37,270 nt of DNA, taken from an uncultured Prevotellaceae bacterium. GTDB taxonomy: Bacteria; Bacteroidota; Bacteroidia; Bacteroidales; Bacteroidaceae. The DNA lies in assembly GCA_902799455.1 (NCBI GenBank), contig CADCAX010000005.1, positions 1 to 37,270 of the forward strand, written 5' to 3'. The notes under the pieces are model-generated. The model searched no databases, had not been told where the DNA came from, and saw only the letters and a program-made list of their open reading frames with translations. The position numbers and the translations under genes were made by a program. Shown one piece after another: positions 33,550 to 37,270 of the stretch (its first letter is position 1; every line of letters begins with the position of its first letter).

Positions 33550-33572
33550 CAACTTCTCTCTTTACTAATAAA

Positions 33573-34871
33573 TTAGAATTCCGGGTTATATGTACCACCC
33601 GGCTTCCAATCAAGTGTCACCGAGGTTGTCACCTCATTAGATACTTCGCCGGTATCTGGTTCAGGATCAGGACTGGGACCAGGGTCAGGACTTGGACCGG
33701 GTTCGGGGTCTGGACCAGGATCGGGGCCGGGACCTGGATCGGGCCCGGGACCTGGATCGGGCCCGGGACCTGGATCGGGACCAGGGCCAGGATCGGGACC
33801 AGGGCCAGGATCGGGACCTGGATCTGGATCAGGATTTTTCGATGGAACAATAATCTCACCATTATCTCCTATCCAGCATTGGATAATCTTGTACTGTCCT
33901 GAACGCAAAGGCGTCTTGACGTTGAGCACGGTTCTCGTAATGCTTCCGTTGGGCTGAGGCACATAGACTTGGAACTCCCATAGAGCCTCCTCACCGGGCT
34001 GAGCGATAAACGGCTCCTCTGTCTCAATCACAGAACGAGTGTCTTTGGATTTTTCGGGATCCCGCGAAGGGAAGGTAACGGAAGTGAAAGCCAGTTTATC
34101 ATCTACTTCTGGATTCTCCAGTCGCAAGGTACGGAATATAGGCTTCCTCCCCGAAAAAGTATAAACACTGTCGCAAATGTTGAAACCCGTGGCAAATCCC
34201 GTGCTGTAGACACGTATCTTATCAAGCTGTCCATGCCCTCGCGGGTCGATCACCAGCGTGGCGGCACAGTTGGCCATATAGAGATGTACGTTGAAGTTCT
34301 GATCAATACCCTCCAAAACCTCCATCGTCTGTCGAGCGGTAAAAATACCGGTCGAATGCGAGTCGATGGTGTCACGGTCAATCTGACGAAGCATGGAATG
34401 ATGACATTTTTCATCTTCCTCCAACGTCACCAGCATATTGTCGAGAATATTGGCTGTAGCCAAATGCATATACTGGCGCATGGGCAGGTTCAACTCATAA
34501 CTGGCCTGGTTGGCATCCATGAAATGCTCATCATGCTGCAGACGGGTTGAGTCGCCCTTCGTATCGTAGAACGAGAGATCAACGTCATGGGCATAGTCAG
34601 AGAACACGTCCGACAACTCGTCGCGCAGGGCCTCGGCAATCTGCAGGTCGGTCTGAGTGGTCAGCTCCGTACGCAACTCTGTGGTCATGTTCGTCACCAG
34701 GCGCAACTCATAGTCCAGCTTCGCCTGTTCACCACAATCTGACAAATCCTCGTCGATCACCGAACAGCTTATCAAAAGAGAAATAAGGCATAACGGCACA
34801 AAGTGCCATAGGCTAGGCATTTGTGCCCAGCCTCCATGGCGTTTTCCTATTATGCAGTTGTTTACCTTCAT
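33573..34871 (-). CDS. Mfa2/FimB-like pilus anchor lipoprotein with Pro/Asp/Gly linker
   Basis: This 432-aa protein starts at the ATG at 34871. The lipobox is SLLISC (Cys36), so the N-terminus is longer than usual; Met18 is an alternative start. Just after Cys36 comes the family hallmark EDLSDC, then YELRLVTNMTTEL. In type V pili this subunit stays lipidated, holds the fiber in the outer membrane and limits its length. No Thr-Arg maturation site is seen, as expected for an anchor. The oddity is residues 344-408, a low-complexity run of P-D-P-G-P-G units, followed by a 24-residue end with TTSVTLDWKPGGTYNPEF. This resembles the last strand of the stalk subunit (SVDLSWTAGLSFDVTF). Most anchors of this family that I know lack such a linker. 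It sits between two Mfa1-like genes with 18- and 20-bp gaps. Confidence 0.9.
   Translation of the reverse strand: MKVNNCIIGKRHGGWAQMPSLWHFVPLCLISLLISCSVIDEDLSDCGEQAKLDYELRLVTNMTTELRTELTTQTDLQIAEALRDELSDVFSDYAHDVDLSFYDTKGDSTRLQHDEHFMDANQASYELNLPMRQYMHLATANILDNMLVTLEEDEKCHHSMLRQIDRDTIDSHSTGIFTARQTMEVLEGIDQNFNVHLYMANCAATLVIDPRGHGQLDKIRVYSTGFATGFNICDSVYTFSGRKPIFRTLRLENPEVDDKLAFTSVTFPSRDPEKSKDTRSVIETEEPFIAQPGEEALWEFQVYVPQPNGSITRTVLNVKTPLRSGQYKIIQCWIGDNGEIIVPSKNPDPDPGPDPGPGPDPGPGPDPGPGPDPGPGPDPGPGPDPGPDPEPGPSPDPGPSPDPEPDTGEVSNEVTTSVTLDWKPGGTYNPEF
33658..33838 (-). repeat. Tandem coding repeat for the P-D-P-G-P-G linker
   Basis: This GC-rich tract has 18-bp units. On the plus strand cctggatcgggcccggga repeats in succession, and ccagggccaggatcggga occurs twice. 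All are in frame, coding Pro-Asp-Pro-Gly-Pro-Gly. Units are whole codons, so slippage would change linker length without breaking the frame. Local GC is much higher than in neighbouring sequence. Confidence 0.85.
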
Positions 34872-34889
34872 CTATTTCTTTCTCAAAGA

Positions 34890-36692
34890 TTAGAATGTTA
34901 CATCAAATGAGAGTCCTGCTGTCCAACTAAGGTCTACAGAAAGGCCTAATTCCATTTGTGCAGAACGCAAATCAGGAATCGTGTTGTAAGCTTTCTTTAA
35001 AGAGGTCTCTCCTACCGTAAATACCACCGTAGTTTCTACATCTTGACAGAACACTCTATTCATATGATCATCTTCTGCGTTATAAGTTGTAACTCCTGTT
35101 GCCGCAGTAGGATTAAGTGTGCCAACCAGATAAAATTTACTGCCAGAAGGAATCAACTGGTTATTATAGCCATAGAAAGGATCACCATCATTCACCAATT
35201 CTACAACAGCCTTCACTTCTGCGTCCTTGTCTGTTTGCAGTGCAAGGGTATAGTTTGCTGTTGATGCCGTGGTTGTTGCCTTTACTGAGGCACCACCTGT
35301 CTGAACCGGATCATAAATGGTATATTCTGTTGCACCTTCTTTCGGCACAAAATCCCAGCCAACAGCTCTTTGGGAACCAATCAAAATACCTGAAACAGTA
35401 TAACCTCCCGCAGGAACTGTCACGGCCACCTCAGTTCCATCAGCATCATTGGCTTTCAAGGTGGCATTTAACTTTACCTGTGATTTCAAACGACCTACAC
35501 CATATTGGATGGGATTATCCAAAACAATACCACGGGTATCACCTTTAACTTGTGTATCTGAATTATACAAAGCAACAACTTGATCCCATGTAGTCTTATC
35601 GGCGTAATTGCTTACCTGTGCAGCAGTTGATGTGTGAATGGTGGTATTTACTGTGTAAAATAAAGAAGCAGGTTTCACATAAGTATTCAACTCCGGCTGG
35701 GCGTTTCCACCTGCAAGTACACTCTTGAAGGAGATTTTGGTTTCAGCTGTACTAGAATATTCCATTCCAATAGCGCCATCAGGCAACCCTATATTATTCG
35801 GGAACGTATTGGCAGTTTTCCATGTCAATGTGTTATTTGGTGAATCGCCTCCTATAGTGAAATAGTTCCCGATTGTGGTCTGAACAGCAGGAGCATAAGT
35901 ACCAGCTGCAGCAGTATTAATTGCAGTAAGCCTATTGTAGATGTTCTGCATAAATGCCCTAACAGAATTGGCAGAACCAGCATGGATTGCTTCAAGTGAC
36001 TGCTTAAGGGCATTCAACTGAGTGGTCTGTGCATAAGATGCGCCTTCTGCAGTTGCTTCTTGCGTTACAAGTGAATTATAGATAGCATTAACTGCTGTCA
36101 AGACTGCTGCACCCTGTTCATCAGTAGAGATGTTGGTAAAGGTCTTGTCTTGAATAGCTTTCAAAGCAAAATTGATTTCATTTGCTGTTTCCGATGTAGC
36201 AGGAGAGACAGGAGCATATGTAGGAGTTAAATCTCCTCCCGCTTCATCTGTTATCTCACCATAAAACAAAAAAGCCTTTGTGCCAATGGGTATAGAAACA
36301 TCGTTATAAACTTTTCCATTAAAGCTATTATTACCTGAACCTTTTGCATTGAAACTATCATCACCCGTTTCTGATATATTATTTAACGTAATTGGGGCTG
36401 TAATAGCACTTGCACTTGTTACAGTGGCAGTACTGATTGGATAAAGTTTAATGTCCTTCATACCCTTGAAAACTCCATTATTAGGTGCACCATCAGCACT
36501 CATACGGGTTGATGACTGCTTACTAGAAGTGGGAATAGAGATAGCGAACTGCGTCTTAACCATGCCAGTCTCCGGATTGTAGTCCGGATTGTTAAACACT
36601 TCTTCACTGGAGGAAGATGAACAACTGGAGAAACCTACTGCGCCTGTCAGTGCTATCGCACCCATGAAGGCATAGATTGAAATTTTCTTCAT
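34890..36692 (-). CDS. Mfa1-like major fimbrillin (stalk pilin) lipoprotein, 600 aa
   Basis: The ATG at 36692 is preceded by an A-rich leader typical of well-expressed Bacteroidales genes. A lipoprotein signal ends at VGFSSC (Cys24), followed by a Ser run. Thr62-Arg63 (SSTRMSADG) is the candidate cleavage site that would free the groove for donor-strand exchange. Later blocks PASLFYTVNTTIHT, VGRLKSQVKL, SGILIGSQRAVGWDF and GSKFYLVGTLNP are typical of Mfa1-type fimbrillins. The end, SLKKAYNTIPDLRSAQMELG followed by LSVDLSWTAGLSFDVTF, is the conserved final strand of this family. Length is in the range of Mfa1-like proteins. It lies directly before the anchor gene, 33 bp after DUF3575. It is very likely the polymerising shaft subunit. 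Confidence 0.92.
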   Translation of the reverse strand: MKKISIYAFMGAIALTGAVGFSSCSSSSSEEVFNNPDYNPETGMVKTQFAISIPTSSKQSSTRMSADGAPNNGVFKGMKDIKLYPISTATVTSASAITAPITLNNISETGDDSFNAKGSGNNSFNGKVYNDVSIPIGTKAFLFYGEITDEAGGDLTPTYAPVSPATSETANEINFALKAIQDKTFTNISTDEQGAAVLTAVNAIYNSLVTQEATAEGASYAQTTQLNALKQSLEAIHAGSANSVRAFMQNIYNRLTAINTAAAGTYAPAVQTTIGNYFTIGGDSPNNTLTWKTANTFPNNIGLPDGAIGMEYSSTAETKISFKSVLAGGNAQPELNTYVKPASLFYTVNTTIHTSTAAQVSNYADKTTWDQVVALYNSDTQVKGDTRGIVLDNPIQYGVGRLKSQVKLNATLKANDADGTEVAVTVPAGGYTVSGILIGSQRAVGWDFVPKEGATEYTIYDPVQTGGASVKATTTASTANYTLALQTDKDAEVKAVVELVNDGDPFYGYNNQLIPSGSKFYLVGTLNPTAATGVTTYNAEDDHMNRVFCQDVETTVVFTVGETSLKKAYNTIPDLRSAQMELGLSVDLSWTAGLSFDVTF

Positions 36693-36725
36693 AATTTTGA
36701 GTTTTTATTTGTTATTACTATTTTT

Positions 36726-37270
36726 TCAGTTGATGATATACACGACGTTGATGCCAAGCTGGGGGAGGAGGAAGATACGGTCGCCATTGCCGAGTTGCTG
36801 GCCACAGGTGGCACACTCGTATTCCTTGAACCATGCATAGCCGACAGCGACACCTGCCTCAGTCTCGATGCGCCAATGGCGGGCGAGGATCCAGGAATAG
36901 CCGTATTTGCCGCCAAGGGCGAGGAGATCACCCTGCAGACGACGATCCTTGACGCCACTGTAGAGACCGAAAGGTATCTTGGTGTTGCCAACATTGAAAT
37001 GACTGTAGAGCAGGTCGCCCTCGAAATAGCCTTTCTGGAAGGCTGTTCCATTCAGCCAACGACGGAAATTGGGGGCAATCATCAGATGACGCCATTTCTT
37101 GTTCTTATCCTTGTCGATATCCCAGGCATTTAAGCCCACAAGTGCACCGATGGTCCATAGGGAATCAACATGGATGTCTGCACCAAGGTTGGGAGTTAAT
37201 GTGGCATCGTACAATAGATTGTTGCGAAGGGCTACTGTCTGGGCCCCTACTCTATCTGCACTCATACAAG
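36726..37270 (-). CDS. DUF3575 outer-membrane protein (5' end beyond window)
   Basis: The visible frame has at least 179 residues and stays open to the right edge, so the Met at 37265 is probably internal or within the signal region and the true start lies outside. The sequence matches DUF3575 closely in order: ALRNNLLYDATLTPNLG, KWRHLMIAPNFRRWL, FNVGNTKIPFGLYSG, GKYGYSWILARHWRIE, YECATCGQQLG and a C-terminal strand ending in VVYIIN. Alternating strands suggest an outer-membrane barrel. DUF3575 genes commonly precede type V pilus subunit genes in Bacteroidales, where their role in pilus biogenesis is not well defined. The stop lies 33 bp before the stalk pilin start. Confidence 0.88.
   Translation of the reverse strand, partial: CMSADRVGAQTVALRNNLLYDATLTPNLGADIHVDSLWTIGALVGLNAWDIDKDKNKKWRHLMIAPNFRRWLNGTAFQKGYFEGDLLYSHFNVGNTKIPFGLYSGVKDRRLQGDLLALGGKYGYSWILARHWRIETEAGVAVGYAWFKEYECATCGQQLGNGDRIFLLPQLGINVVYIIN

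Noticed and set aside
33658..33838. Regularly spaced GC-rich repeats resembling a CRISPR or VNTR
   Set aside because: Units are contiguous without unique spacers, in frame within the anchor gene, and encode a Pro/Asp/Gly linker. It is a coding minisatellite, not CRISPR.
1..37270. RNA genes, insertion sequences, integrase or attachment sites
   Set aside because: None was seen. Apart from the 112-bp gap the window is almost fully occupied by the minus-strand protein genes.

Overview
The window looks like a fragment of a Bacteroidales chromosome, most likely Prevotella or a close relative. The evidence is a type V (FimA/Mfa1-type) pilus gene set, lipobox signal peptides, DUF3575, GLUG-like and BspA-like modules, T9SS-like C-terminal tails, A-rich leaders without clear Shine-Dalgarno sequences, and moderate GC. 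All supportable genes lie on the minus strand and run from the right edge to the left edge. Gaps between them are 0-36 bp, except one of 112 bp, so most or all of the window is probably one transcription unit. Its promoter would lie right of base 37270, outside the window.

Right part (29377-37270), pilus module in transcription order: the end of a DUF3575 outer-membrane protein (5' end cut by the window edge); a 600-aa Mfa1-like stalk fimbrillin lipoprotein; a 432-aa Mfa2/FimB-like anchor with an unusual Pro/Asp/Gly linker near its C-terminus; a second, divergent 615-aa Mfa1-like fimbrillin; a 405-aa accessory or tip fimbrillin; and a 362-aa fimbrillin-family lipoprotein. All four fimbrillins carry a Thr-Arg pair 26-39 residues after the lipobox cysteine, where type V pilins are normally cleaved. 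The anchor lacks it.

Middle and left part (1-29365), giant secreted proteins: a 3951-aa protein with about 39 copies of a G-x-V-Y-G-G-G-N-type repeat, a second repeat type, a GLUG-like segment and a T9SS-like tail; a 445-aa BspA/LRR_5-like protein with a short T9SS-like tail; two tandem paralogs of 1591 and 1854 aa; and an open frame of at least 1892 codons that runs off the left edge and consists almost entirely of the same G-rich repeat. The last is the second-largest gene in the window although its stop codon is not visible.

Working model (inference): the first six genes make a type V pilus. The giant proteins downstream occupy the place where Porphyromonas gingivalis has the T9SS-exported tip protein Mfa5, and may be very long adhesive or scaffold proteins displayed on or with the pilus. 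The combination of a type V pilus operon with at least four G-rich repeat giants is the main candidate for an undescribed system. No RNA genes, CRISPR arrays, transposases or attachment sites were seen, and there is no stretch over 300 bp without a gene.
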